Shown here piece by piece: positions 8,216 to 17,105 of a stretch of DNA of 64,000 bases. Each line of letters opens with the position of its first letter. The first letter of the stretch is position 1. The stretch is taken from positions 1-64,000 of the forward strand of contig JAAYDT010000081.1 in NCBI GenBank assembly GCA_012729145.1. The letters are read 5' to 3'. Below the pieces are notes generated by a model that saw only the letters and a list, made by a program, of their open reading frames with translations, was not told the origin of the DNA and searched no databases. The position numbers and the translations under genes were made by a program. This DNA comes from Synergistaceae bacterium (GTDB lineage Bacteria; Synergistota; Synergistia; Synergistales; Thermovirgaceae).

Positions 8216-9575
8216 TGTCCTCTCCTCCGTCAAGGTATTCTCCGCTGAAGCAGGCAGTGCAAATATCCGATGAAGGAAGCCCAATGGCGGATAGAAGATC
8301 TCCGATACCCAGGTAATTAAGTGAATCCGCCCCAACCTCTGAACGGAGAGTATCTATGTCGAGTCTTGCTGCCGCCAGCTCTTCGCAGGTTGGAGTGTCG
8401 ATGCCGTAGTAGCAGGGGAAGCGGACGGGGGGAGATGCGATCCTTATGTGCACTCTGGCAGCCCCCTCCTGCCTTATCATGGAAATGACCCTTTTGACCG
8501 TCGTACCCCTGACTATCGAATCGTCCACGACAGCAAGTTCCCTTCCGTCGATAAGGGTCTTGATGGGGTTGAGCTTGATCCTCACCCCAAGGGTACGGAC
8601 TCTCTGGGTAGGCTGGATAAAGGTCCGTCCGATGTACCTGTTCCTGACAATGGCAGTTTCGTAGCTCTGTTTCGAGCACTCGGCGAAGCCCATTGCCGCT
8701 ATGGTCCCGCTGTCGGGCATTCCGGTGACGATCTCTGCCGAGGGGCAGGGAGAACTTTTCGCAAGCCTGCACCCAAGAGCCTTTCTAACTTCGTAGACGG
8801 ATTTTCCATCGATCACGCTGTCGGGCCTGGCAAAGTAGACGTATTCAAAGGCACAGGAATACTTTCTTGAGGCCTGAACGGGGATCCTCAGACTCTTGAT
8901 GCCAGTTTCATCGATCACGACCATCTCTCCGGGCTCCACATCCCTGACCAGAGTTGCTCCTACAATGTCCAGGGCGCAGCTCTCGGATGCCACGTAAGTG
9001 GTGTCCTCTCGCCTTCCCAGGACCAGGGGGCGGAAGCCCCAGGGGTCTCGGGCCGCGACGAGCCGGTTCCCAAGAAGTACGGCGAGGCTGTAGGCGCCTT
9101 TGAGGCGCCTGAGAGCGTCTACCAGCGCATCAAGTGGAGGTTTGTGTGACTGATGGGCCATCAGGTGGATGATGGTTTCAGTGTCTGTTGTGGACTGGAA
9201 GATGGCGCCACGGGATTCAAGCATGTTTCGTATTCCCGTCGCATTGGTAATATTCCCGTTGTGTGCAATGGCAACAGATCCCATGGAGTAGTTGGCGGTG
9301 ATAGGGTGGGCGTTGGCCAGTCCGGATGAACCAGTGGTGGAGTATCTGACATGGCCGATCGCGGAGCTGGCACTGATGGAGGCCAGCTGTTTCTGGTCGA
9401 GGGCAATGTGTACAAGCCCCATCCCCTTTATTGAGTTGACCTCGTCCCCATTCTCTGAATTCCAGGCTATCCCGGCCGATTCCTGGCCCCTGTGTTGCAG
9501 GGCGTAAAGGCCAAGGTAAACATCCTCAAGCACGGAGCTACCGTTCTTGCAGAAAGCTCCAAAAACCCCGCACAT
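8199..9575 (-). CDS. purF: Amidophosphoribosyltransferase
   Basis: The 458-residue enzyme catalyses the first committed step of purine synthesis. It starts MCGVFGA, so Cys2 becomes the N-terminal nucleophile with only Met to remove and no propeptide. RGQESAGIA follows. The PRPP site is VVDDSIVRGTT. Cysteines in YSCAFEYVYFARPDS, PCYYGIDTPT and ICTACFSGEY sit where Bacillus-type PurF binds a [4Fe-4S] cluster, so an oxygen-sensitive, iron-sulfur form is likely. The ATG overlaps the purL stop by one base (TAATG). Confidence 0.97.
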   Translation of the reverse strand: MCGVFGAFCKNGSSVLEDVYLGLYALQHRGQESAGIAWNSENGDEVNSIKGMGLVHIALDQKQLASISASSAIGHVRYSTTGSSGLANAHPITANYSMGSVAIAHNGNITNATGIRNMLESRGAIFQSTTDTETIIHLMAHQSHKPPLDALVDALRRLKGAYSLAVLLGNRLVAARDPWGFRPLVLGRREDTTYVASESCALDIVGATLVRDVEPGEMVVIDETGIKSLRIPVQASRKYSCAFEYVYFARPDSVIDGKSVYEVRKALGCRLAKSSPCPSAEIVTGMPDSGTIAAMGFAECSKQSYETAIVRNRYIGRTFIQPTQRVRTLGVRIKLNPIKTLIDGRELAVVDDSIVRGTTVKRVISMIRQEGAARVHIRIASPPVRFPCYYGIDTPTCEELAAARLDIDTLRSEVGADSLNYLGIGDLLSAIGLPSSDICTACFSGEYLDGGEDNGMDL

Positions 9576-11731
9576 TATAATTTCCTCCCTGCCTTTCCGG
9601 CCCTTGTCTCTTCCGGAAGCATCTCATGGCCCTCAAGGGTGAGACCGCCGGGGGTTATTTCGCCGATCCTCCTGACAGGGAAACCCTCCCAGCATGACAG
9701 GAATAGTTCTGTCGATCTTTCAGGGACCAGGTATACAGCCCGGGGTCCCCATTCCCCGAAGAGGCATTCGGGAGTGGTATCAAGGACGGTACTGTCAAGT
9801 CCTATTCCTATGTCCGCCGTGATGCACATCTTCGCCAGGGAGGTCATCAAACCTCCCCCCGCTATCGCACGGCCGGCGGATGCTGCCTCCTTCCGAACGG
9901 TCTTCAGAGCCCTTTTCATGAAATCCTTTTCCTTTGATGGGTCGTAGCATCCAGGCTTATGTTCTGCTCCAGGGGTAATGATCCTTGAGAAGGCGCTCCC
10001 CCCCAAAGTTCCCTTGATATCGCCCACCAAGAACACCGATCCGGCTTCTATGGACTCCCTGTCGCGGAGAGGTGGGTTGTTACAGTCCTGGAGACCCACG
10101 ACGGCAACGAGAGGGCTGGGAAGGATCTTTCCGGAGGGGTTTTCATTGTAGAGGCTTACGTTCCCCGAAACGACCGGGCAGGCCAGATCGCGGGCAACGG
10201 CTGCCAGACCACTTACCGACCTTTCCAGGATCCAGTGATTTCCCGGGTCTTCCGGCGAGGGGAAGTTCAGGCAGTTGGTCATTCCCAGGTGGTTTGCCCC
10301 GCTAACCCATAGAGGCCTCAGGGCCTTGAGGAAGGTTTCTGCGGCTCCTGCAAATGGGTCCAGGCTGCATTTCCAGGGATCGACCTCCATTGTTACTGCC
10401 ACAAGGCTCCGGTTCTCCCTGACCCTGAATATTGAAACGCTGTTCCCGGGTGGGACGACCGTATTGGTCTGGACCATATAGTCGTACTGTCGGTAGATCC
10501 GGGATCGTTCGGCAAGGTTGGGGTTCTCAAGGATCGTGAAAAGACAACGTTCCGTTCCCCCTGGATCAAGGGGGTCTGAAGGCCTCTCCTGTCCTTCTGC
10601 CTCGGCTGAGGGTTTACAGGAAGGCCATTGAACGGGGGGGCAGCCGCCTCCCACCATTTCTGCGGGAAGGCTCACCACCTCCCTTCCTCCCTTGGTCATG
10701 ACAAAGAGGCCGTCATCGGTCACTTTCCCTATGACTGCCCAGTCCAGCTGCCATCGGTCCGCGATCGAGCCTATCTCCTCCAGGGCTCCCTCCTCGGCTA
10801 TCAGGAGCATCCTCTCCTGGGACTCCGAAAGGGCGATCTCCCAGGTTTCCATCTCCTCCCTGAGCGGCACCAGGTCGGCGTCGATCCGTATGCCGGTCCC
10901 ACTCTTTGCGGCTATCTCACTCGAGGAGGAAGTGATACCCGCCGCCCCCATGTCCTGCATGGCCACGATAAGGCCTTTCGAGTGGATCTCGAGACAGCAC
11001 TCTACCAGAAGCTTTTCAACAAAGGGGTCGCCTATCTGGACCTGGGGCCGGCTTGACCTGGTATCGTCGGCCAATCCGGAAGAAGCAAAGGCAGCCCCGG
11101 CGATCCCATCCCTTCCGGTCCTCGAGCCTATAAGAACTGCCAGCTGACCCGGTCTTGCTGTCCTGGAGCTGACGATGCCATCGATCGGAACAAGACCCAG
11201 GCACATCGCATTGACGAGAGGATTGCCGTTGTAGCATCGGTCGTAAAGGGTTTTCCCGCCAATTGTCGGAACGCCCACGGCATTACCGTAACCGGCGATT
11301 CCCTTCACGATCCCGTCAGCGAGGGCATCTGCCTCAGGGCAGCTTTTCTCTCCAAGGCATAGTCCGTCCAGAAGAGCCACCGGCCTGGCTCCCATGGCCA
11401 GCACATCCCTGATAATACCTCCGACACCAGTTGCTGCGCCCTGGTAGGGTGCCACCGCCGAAGGGTGGTTGTGGCTCTCCACCTTGAAGGCTATCCCCCA
11501 GCCTTCTCCGATATCCACGATCCCGGCATTCTCACCGGGGCCCTGTACGACGGCTTCTCCGTTTGTGGGTAGCGTAGACAGCAGCCGTCTCGTGGATTTG
11601 TAACTGCAGTGTTCCGACCACATCACACCAAGGATCATGAGTTCAGCGTGTTCAGGTTCTCGCCCGAGGGCCCTAACTATCTCTCCGTATTCTGCATCAC
11701 TAAGGCCGGCTGCCCTGTGATCGGGTCTCAT
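9575..11731 (-). CDS. purL: FGAM synthase subunit II (small PurL)
   Basis: About 718 residues. This is the synthetase subunit of the three-part FGAM synthase, working with PurQ (ammonia) and PurS (bridging). MWSEHCSYKSTR, VESHNHPSAVAPYQGAATGVGGIIRDV and the later paired GGG motifs match the family. The size is that of small PurL, not the fused ~1,300-residue form. I start at the ATG at 11731, which overlaps the purQ stop (ATGA) and has GGGGGAGG eight bases upstream. The ORF extends in frame to 11773 but without a ribosome site. Confidence 0.97.
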   Translation of the reverse strand: MRPDHRAAGLSDAEYGEIVRALGREPEHAELMILGVMWSEHCSYKSTRRLLSTLPTNGEAVVQGPGENAGIVDIGEGWGIAFKVESHNHPSAVAPYQGAATGVGGIIRDVLAMGARPVALLDGLCLGEKSCPEADALADGIVKGIAGYGNAVGVPTIGGKTLYDRCYNGNPLVNAMCLGLVPIDGIVSSRTARPGQLAVLIGSRTGRDGIAGAAFASSGLADDTRSSRPQVQIGDPFVEKLLVECCLEIHSKGLIVAMQDMGAAGITSSSSEIAAKSGTGIRIDADLVPLREEMETWEIALSESQERMLLIAEEGALEEIGSIADRWQLDWAVIGKVTDDGLFVMTKGGREVVSLPAEMVGGGCPPVQWPSCKPSAEAEGQERPSDPLDPGGTERCLFTILENPNLAERSRIYRQYDYMVQTNTVVPPGNSVSIFRVRENRSLVAVTMEVDPWKCSLDPFAGAAETFLKALRPLWVSGANHLGMTNCLNFPSPEDPGNHWILERSVSGLAAVARDLACPVVSGNVSLYNENPSGKILPSPLVAVVGLQDCNNPPLRDRESIEAGSVFLVGDIKGTLGGSAFSRIITPGAEHKPGCYDPSKEKDFMKRALKTVRKEAASAGRAIAGGGLMTSLAKMCITADIGIGLDSTVLDTTPECLFGEWGPRAVYLVPERSTELFLSCWEGFPVRRIGEITPGGLTLEGHEMLPEETRAGKAGRKL

Positions 11732-12435
11732 TCTCCCAACCTCCCCCTGATCCAGCTGTTGACCGATCCCCACAGGGGAGCACCGTCCAAAGAACCGAGC
11801 AGGCTCTCCGTCGCCCGTTCCGGGTGTGGCATCATGCCCAGCACATTACCCTTCCTGTTGATAATGCCGGCTATCCCATTGGGTGATCCATTAGGGGTAA
11901 AGTCCTCTCCTGTCACCCCTTCGGGGCTGCAGTACCTGAACACAACGAGTCCCTCTTCTTCCAGGGTCCTGAGCTGCTCCTCGGGGAGATAGAACCTCCC
12001 CTCGTAGTGGGCGATCGGGATCCGAAGTACCTCGCCCTTCCTGTAATGACCGGTAAAGGGAGTGTCTTCCCTTTCAACCCTCACGTGGCAGAAGTCGCAT
12101 ATGAAATCAAGGGAGGTGTTGGCCAGGAGAGCTCCGGGGAGAAGCCCTATCTCGGTCAGCACCTGGAATCCGTTGCATATGCCCAGGACGGGGAGGCCAG
12201 AGGAAGCATGTTTAATTACTGCATCAATAATAGGGGATTTTGCAGCCATGGCACCGCACCTCAGGTAATCCCCGTAGGAGAACCCGCCGGGAAGGATCAC
12301 CAGTCCTGTATCCCGGGGGAGGGTGCGGTGCTCATGCCAGACCAGATCTGTCATTGTCCCGGTGGATGCCGAGATGGCGTGCATCACATCACGGTCGCAG
12401 TTGCTCCCCGGGAAAACGATCACCGATGTTCTCAT
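11728..12435 (-). CDS. purQ: FGAM synthase, glutaminase subunit
   Basis: About 235 residues, class I glutamine amidotransferase. SVIVFPGSNCDRD is the typical PurQ start. The nucleophile Cys is in PVLGICNGFQVLTE, and the C-terminal GMMPHPERA contains the catalytic His-x-Glu. It supplies ammonia to PurL. I chose the ATG at 12435 because it overlaps the purS stop in an ATGA arrangement, as at the other junctions here. An ATG three codons upstream is also possible. Confidence 0.96.
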   Translation of the reverse strand: MRTSVIVFPGSNCDRDVMHAISASTGTMTDLVWHEHRTLPRDTGLVILPGGFSYGDYLRCGAMAAKSPIIDAVIKHASSGLPVLGICNGFQVLTEIGLLPGALLANTSLDFICDFCHVRVEREDTPFTGHYRKGEVLRIPIAHYEGRFYLPEEQLRTLEEEGLVVFRYCSPEGVTGEDFTPNGSPNGIAGIINRKGNVLGMMPHPERATESLLGSLDGAPLWGSVNSWIRGRLGE

Positions 12436-12689
12436 GGTTTCCATGGTCCCACCTGGACGGTATGATCCTCGATCAGGTCGTTCACCAGCAGCTCTCCGCA
12501 CATGGATTCGGCAGCTGCTGCGGCATCGGCCTCTGTAACGGCCTCAAGAAGCACCTGGATGTACTTGCCGACCTTTACCTCTTTTACGGACCCGAAACCG
12601 ATCCTGTTCAGGGACTTTCCGACGGCCTTCCCCTGGGTGTCGAGAACACCCTCCCGGGGGAATACAAGTATCTTTGCAAGAAAAGTCAT
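12432..12689 (-). CDS. purS: FGAM synthase, PurS subunit
   Basis: The 85-residue protein matches PurS in length and pattern: an N-terminal strand (AKILVFPREGVLDTQGKAV), a glycine-rich turn (IGFGSVKEVKVGKY) and a C-terminal segment ending LLVNDLIEDHTVQV. It bridges PurL and PurQ in organisms with small PurL. The ATG overlaps the purC stop (ATGA) and follows GGAGGGAGAAGAA. Confidence 0.95.
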   Translation of the reverse strand: MTFLAKILVFPREGVLDTQGKAVGKSLNRIGFGSVKEVKVGKYIQVLLEAVTEADAAAAAESMCGELLVNDLIEDHTVQVGPWKP

Positions 12690-13405
12690 TTCTTCTCCCT
12701 CCCTGTAATTCTTCTCCAGATCTCACGATAGGATCCCAGCACGTTCCCGAGGTCGTTCCTGAACCTGTCCTTGTCCAGCGGTTCACCGGTCGAGGCATCC
12801 CATAGCCTGCAAGTGTCAGGCGAGATCTCGTCAGCCAGTATGATGTTCCCCTCAGGGGTCCTCCCGAACTCGAGCTTGAGATCCACCAGGATGATCTCAA
12901 GACCGGCGAAGAACTCCTTTAGAATACGGTTTACCTGGAGGGCCAGTTTCTTCATGGCGTATATATCCGAAGGAGTGGCCCAGCGGAAGGACAGGATGTG
13001 ATCCTCGGTAACAAGAGGATCACCGAGATCGTCGTTCTTGAGGTAGAACTCGACCAGCGGGTCCTTCAGTTCCATTCCTTCCTCCACTCCCAGCCTTCGA
13101 CAGATAGATCCGGCGGTTATGTTCCTTACCACCAGTTCCAGGGGGATGATCTTGACTCTGCGTACCAGCTGGCAGGTATCGTCCAGCAGTCTTACGAAGT
13201 GGGTGGGAACCCCCTGGGTGCCAACGAACTCAAGAAGCTCGGCGCTTATCCTGTTGGTAAGGCTTCCCTTTCCGGTGAGACTGGATTTTTTCCGGGCGTT
13301 GAAAGCAGTCAGGGAGTCCTTGTATTCAACCAGAAGCATCGAAGGGTCTTCCGTTATGAACAGTTTCTTGGCCTTTCCCTCATAGAGCATATCCGTTACC
13401 TGCAA
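12686..13405 (-). CDS. purC: SAICAR synthetase
   Basis: About 239 residues. It condenses CAIR with aspartate using ATP. LYEGKAKKLF is the N-terminal signature, followed by KDSLTAFNARKK, SGKG-like SLTGKGSLTNRIS, and DEISPDTCRLWD. I choose TTG at 13405, which has GGAGGAAGG 4-8 bases upstream and gives a normal-length N-terminus. The ATG at 13426 has no ribosome site and would itself contain the GGAGG. It is the first gene of the purine operon. The transcript leader predicted from the promoter is only about 25 bases. Confidence 0.95.
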   Translation of the reverse strand: MQVTDMLYEGKAKKLFITEDPSMLLVEYKDSLTAFNARKKSSLTGKGSLTNRISAELLEFVGTQGVPTHFVRLLDDTCQLVRRVKIIPLELVVRNITAGSICRRLGVEEGMELKDPLVEFYLKNDDLGDPLVTEDHILSFRWATPSDIYAMKKLALQVNRILKEFFAGLEIILVDLKLEFGRTPEGNIILADEISPDTCRLWDASTGEPLDKDRFRNDLGNVLGSYREIWRRITGREKK

Positions 13406-13436
13406 AGAACCTTCCCTCCTCCCCATATATACTTAC

Positions 13437-13465
13437 ATTATTTGTGTTATAGCTATAAATGTCAA
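13437..13465 (-). promoter_or_regulatory. Purine operon promoter with palindromic operator candidate
   Basis: On the minus strand, TTGACA (13465-13460) and AATAAT (13442-13437) are separated by 17 bases, close to the sigma-70 consensus. The spacer contains the perfect 12-bp palindrome TTATAGCTATAA (13447-13458), a good place for a repressor. TTATTTGTG at 13438-13446 recurs inverted at 13523-13531. The leader is too short for a purine riboswitch. A PurR gene lies at 23.6 kb, but I see no clear Bacillus-style pair of PurBoxes. Confidence 0.75.
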
Positions 13466-13518
13466 TGTTCTATTCGAGGGAGCATGTGAAAGGGCTGGTG
13501 GAAAGAAGGGGTCTATTA

Positions 13519-13547
13519 GTGACACAAATAACATTCCATGCTAGAAT
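13519..13547 (+). promoter_or_regulatory. Promoter of the FNT channel gene
   Basis: GTGACA (13519-13524) and TAGAAT (13542-13547) are separated by 17 bases, each one mismatch from consensus. It diverges from the purine promoter. The resulting leader of about 100 bases holds two small hairpins (GGGGCTTAGCCCC at 13560-13572, GGGAATATCCC at 13594-13604) and a GTGA/TCAC pair flanking the ribosome site. Confidence 0.65.
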
Positions 13548-13653
13548 ACCAGGCGATCAGGGGCTTAGCCCCGGTCTGCCCCCCGGAATACACGGGAATA
13601 TCCCAGAGTCTGTAACCGGGTGGGACTATTACCAGTGAGGAGGAATCACCTTA

Positions 13654-14484
13654 ATGAACGGTTTCAAGTCTCCTGTAGAACTGGCCAAGTCCGCATGCCT
13701 TGCGGCGAAGGCGAAGGTGGCCTGGAGTGTTCCCCAGATGCTTGTACTGGGTACCATGGCAGGTGCGTACATAGCCTTCGGGGGGTGGCTGATGACCGTG
13801 GTGACCCATGACCTTGCCGCGAACATGGGCCTCGGTTTCTCCCGATTCCTCGGCGGGGCGATATTCAGTGTGGGACTGATGCTCGTCGTCATCGCAGGAG
13901 CGGAGCTTTTTACCGGGAACTGCATGATGCCCCTCAGCGTAATGGCAGGCTGTACCCCCATGAGCGGGGTGATAAGGAACTGGTTCTGGGTTTACGTGGC
14001 CAATTTTATTGGTAGTGTACTTGTCGCTTTCCTTATTTATCATTCCGGTCTCTGGAAGGGCCCGATAGGAGTCAACGCCTTCAAGATAGCGGCGGGCAAG
14101 ATGAGTCTTCCCATCGGCGAGGCCATTTTCCGCGGCATACTCTGTAACTGGCTCGTCGTTCTTGCTGTATGGATGAGCATGGCCGCCACTGATATCATAG
14201 GCAAGATCTGGGCCATCTTCTTTCCCATCATGGCCTTCGTCGCTTCCGGCTTCGAACACTCCATCGCCAACATGTACTTCATGGCACTTGGGCTTCTTCT
14301 CAAGGGCGACCCCTCGGTAGTAAGCGGGGCGGGTCTATCCCCGGAGGTTCTTGCCAACGTCTCCGTTGGTGGTTATCTCCACAACCTGGTCCCTGTCACC
14401 ATCGGGAACATGATCGGGGGGATCTTTTTCGTTGCGGTATTCTACTTCCTGGTCTTCAGGACGAATCTTGAGGATATCGGATAA
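13654..14484 (+). CDS. Formate/nitrite transporter (FNT) family channel
   Basis: The 276-residue protein is a pentameric-channel family member (FocA, NirC, HSC). The signature AGAELFTGN sits near residue 90, with MAGAYIAFGGW at the N-terminal helix and several long hydrophobic helices, including the C-terminal VPVTIGNMIGGIFFVAVFYFL. It is likely to move formate, but FNT proteins for nitrite, hydrosulfide or lactate look similar, so the substrate is not claimed. A strong GAGGAGG site precedes the ATG. The 3' end overlaps the start of mobA by about 17 bp, which suggests use alongside a molybdo- or tungstoenzyme such as formate dehydrogenase (inference). Confidence 0.93.
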   Translation: MNGFKSPVELAKSACLAAKAKVAWSVPQMLVLGTMAGAYIAFGGWLMTVVTHDLAANMGLGFSRFLGGAIFSVGLMLVVIAGAELFTGNCMMPLSVMAGCTPMSGVIRNWFWVYVANFIGSVLVAFLIYHSGLWKGPIGVNAFKIAAGKMSLPIGEAIFRGILCNWLVVLAVWMSMAATDIIGKIWAIFFPIMAFVASGFEHSIANMYFMALGLLLKGDPSVVSGAGLSPEVLANVSVGGYLHNLVPVTIGNMIGGIFFVAVFYFLVFRTNLEDIG

Positions 14485-15169
14485 GAATATCAACAGGGGT
14501 AGTGGATCCAATAAAGGCGTTCCCAGGGGCGGCAGCGGTCTGATCGACGCTGCCGCCGTCGTTCTGGCAGGCGGCAGAGGGAAGAGGGCTGGCGGAGCGA
14601 AGGTGTTCCTCTCCGTCGAAGGGCGCTGCCTTATTCTGGAGGTCCTAGGCAGGGCTCTGTCCATTTTCAGAGAGGGTATCCTGTCCTGCAGGAGTGAAGA
14701 CGAGGGCCTGGTTGGCCGCCTGCTTCAGTCCTTTCCCGAAAGAGACCGCATACGCATTGTCACCGACAGGATAGAGGGCCTGGGGCCCCTTGAAGGGCTT
14801 GCCGTCGGCCTGTGTTCCGCATGGAGAGACTGGTCTTTCGTGATCGGGTGCGACATGCCCCTTTTCCAGGAGTCGGTGGTAAGACTTATGTGGTCCAGAA
14901 GAAAAGAGGACCGCGACGCTGTTATCGCAAGAGTAGGGGGTTATCTTGAGCCCCTTCACGCCTTTTATCACAAGAGATGCTACAGTGCCGTGGAGACAGC
15001 CATCTCCAGGTCCAGGCACAAGATCTCCTCCTTTTTCGATGACATCTCCCCGGTCATTTTGGAAGAGGGGGAGCTTTCCCATATTCCGGGTTACAGGCGT
15101 TCATTCATGAACATAAACACTCCAGGGGACATAAGGCTCTGGCTCGAGGACAGGCCAGGCCGTTCCTGA
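14468..15169 (+). CDS. mobA: Molybdenum cofactor guanylyltransferase (MobA family)
   Basis: About 233 residues. It attaches GMP to molybdopterin to make the bis-MGD-type cofactor. AAVVLAGGRGKRAGGAKVFLSVEG is the nucleotide-binding start. VIGCDMPLF contains the metal-binding Asp, and EPLHAFYHKRCYSAVE and NINTPGDI follow as in the family. The start is uncertain: TTG at 14468 (overlapping the FNT gene) is my choice, with an ATG at 14432 deeper inside it as the alternative. Neither has a strong ribosome site, which suggests translational coupling. Confidence 0.82.
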   Translation: MRISDKNINRGSGSNKGVPRGGSGLIDAAAVVLAGGRGKRAGGAKVFLSVEGRCLILEVLGRALSIFREGILSCRSEDEGLVGRLLQSFPERDRIRIVTDRIEGLGPLEGLAVGLCSAWRDWSFVIGCDMPLFQESVVRLMWSRRKEDRDAVIARVGGYLEPLHAFYHKRCYSAVETAISRSRHKISSFFDDISPVILEEGELSHIPGYRRSFMNINTPGDIRLWLEDRPGRS

Positions 15170-15225
15170 GACCGACTGCCCCCGGGGATACCGAATTGCA
15201 GTTCATTTCGGAGCAATCTCTTCCA

Positions 15226-15254
15226 ATGACAATTTCCCCCCTGTTGGTTAGAAT
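15226..15254 (+). promoter_or_regulatory. Promoter of lepA-hemW
   Basis: ATGACA (15226-15231) and TAGAAT (15249-15254) are 17 bases apart, each one mismatch from consensus, with the lepA ATG at 15288. Confidence 0.65.
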
Positions 15255-15287
15255 AAGTTTCGTTTCTCCAACAAGAGGTGTGCGACG

Positions 15288-17105
15288 ATGAAGGTGCCGA
15301 CAGAACGCATCAGGAATTTCTGTATCATAGCCCATGTGGATCACGGAAAATCGACCCTTGCCGACCGTCTGCTTGAAGCTACCACTACGGTCAGTGCCAG
15401 GGAGATGCGTGAACAGATCCTCGATACCCTCGAGCTCGAGCGGGAGAGGGGGATCACCATCAAGCTTGTTCCTGTGCAGATGAAGTACAGGGCCTCCGAC
15501 GGCCAGGATTATGTCCTGAACCTTATCGACACACCTGGACACGTGGACTTTTCCTACGAAGTCTCGAGATCCCTGGCCGCCTGCGAAGGAGCTCTCCTTA
15601 TAGTTGACGCCGCCCAGGGGGTTGAGGCCCAGACCGTCGCCAACGCCTATCTTGCCGTAGACCAGGGACTGGAGATAGTCCCCGTGATCAACAAGATAGA
15701 TCTCCCCTCTGCCCAACCAAAACAGGCGGCAAAGGAGATCGAGGAGGTAGTGGGACTGGACTGCTCGGAGGTCCTGCTTGCCAGCGCCAAGGAGGGGACA
15801 GGTATACCTGAGATACTCGAAGCGGTGATCAGTAAGGTGCCTCCACCCTTCGGAGATAGCGAAAGTTCCCTTCAGGCCCTTGTCTTTGACTCCATCTACA
15901 ACAACTACAGGGGGGTGATCTGCTACATAAGGGTAACCAACGGCACTATCAGGACAGGGGATATGGTAACCTTCATGGCCACACGGAAGAATTTCCAGGT
16001 GGAGGAGATAGGGGTCTTCGGACCGGATATGCGTCCTGTCGATGAGCTGGGCCCCGGAGAGGTGGGTTACCTGATCTGCAACATCAAATCCGTCGAGGAG
16101 GCAAGGGTGGGCGATACGGTCACATCCCTGAGGACGCCTGCCAGGTCGCCCCTTCCAGGTTACCGCAAGGTAAAGCCCGTGGTTTTCTGCGGCTTTTACC
16201 CTATAGAGAGGGACGAGTATCCACAGCTCAGGGATGCCCTTGAAAAGCTGCAGATGAACGATTCTGCCATTTTCTTTGAACCGGAAAGCTCAACCGCCCT
16301 TGGATTCGGCTTTCGTTGCGGTTTCCTGGGTCTTTTGCACATGGAGATAGCAAGAGAGAGGCTGAACCGGGAGTTCGGAGTGGATCTTGTTGCAACGGCC
16401 CCCAACGTGATCTACCAGATCAGGACCACAGCTGGTGAGATGATCGAGGCCCACCGCCCCTCGGATTTCCCTGAAGCCAGCCAGATAGAGGAGGTTCTCG
16501 AACCCTTCATCAAGATCACCGGTTTCGTCCCCGCGGAGTACGTAGGCAAGGTGATGCAGCTTTGCCAGGACCGACGGGGGGTTTTTCTGGGTATGGACTA
16601 CATCACCCCCCAGAGAGCCAGGGTTGCCTACGAGCTCCCTCTTGCGGAGTTCATAATCGATTTCCATGACAGGCTGAAGTCCGTTACCAGGGGATTTGCA
16701 TCGATCGACTACGAGCACTCGGGTTTCAAAGCCTCGAATCTGGTCAAGGTGGATATCCTGATCGGAGGAGATCCTGTCGATGCGTTCTGTTTCGTGTGCC
16801 ACGCCGACCGTGCCTATCAACGTGGACAGGAGGTTGTCAGGAAGCTCAAGGAGATCATTCCCAGACAGCTCTTCGAGGTTTCTCTCCAGGCCGCTATAGG
16901 CAAGAGGGTCATTGTGCGCCAGAACGTCAAACCCCTCAGGAAAGATGTGCTTGCCAAATGCTACGGCGGAGACATAACCAGGAAGAGAAAACTGCTAGAG
17001 AAGCAGAAAGAGGGGAAAAAGAGGATGAAGCAGATAGGCAGGATATCCTTGCCCCAGGAAGCTTTCCTCGCCTTTCTCAAAGCCGGTGATGATGAAGAGG
17101 AGTGA
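15288..17105 (+). CDS. lepA: Elongation factor 4 (LepA), ribosome GTPase
   Basis: The 605-residue protein has GTPase motifs AHVDHGKS (15-22), DTPGHVDF (81-88) and NKID (135-138), then the LepA-specific C-terminal part ([15 protein letters not shown], and the basic tail [20 protein letters not shown]). It remodels stalled or mis-translocated ribosomes. It starts at the ATG following AAGAGGTG. Its stop overlaps the start of hemW by up to 20 bp, the common lepA-hemW arrangement. Confidence 0.97.
   Translation: MKVPTERIRNFCIIAHVDHGKSTLADRLLEATTTVSAREMREQILDTLELERERGITIKLVPVQMKYRASDGQDYVLNLIDTPGHVDFSYEVSRSLAACEGALLIVDAAQGVEAQTVANAYLAVDQGLEIVPVINKIDLPSAQPKQAAKEIEEVVGLDCSEVLLASAKEGTGIPEILEAVISKVPPPFGDSESSLQALVFDSIYNNYRGVICYIRVTNGTIRTGDMVTFMATRKNFQVEEIGVFGPDMRPVDELGPGEVGYLICNIKSVEEARVGDTVTSLRTPARSPLPGYRKVKPVVFCGFYPIERDEYPQLRDALEKLQMNDSAIFFEPESSTALGFGFRCGFLGLLHMEIARERLNREFGVDLVATAPNVIYQIRTTAGEMIEAHRPSDFPEASQIEEVLEPFIKITGFVPAEYVGKVMQLCQDRRGVFLGMDYITPQRARVAYELPLAEFIIDFHDRLKSVTRGFASIDYEHSGFKASNLVKVDILIGGDPVDAFCFVCHADRAYQRGQEVVRKLKEIIPRQLFEVSLQAAIGKRVIVRQNVKPLRKDVLAKCYGGDITRKRKLLEKQKEGKKRMKQIGRISLPQEAFLAFLKAGDDEEE

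Noticed and set aside
13406-13436. Purine riboswitch ahead of purC
   Set aside because: The predicted leader is only about 25 bases, too short for the aptamer.
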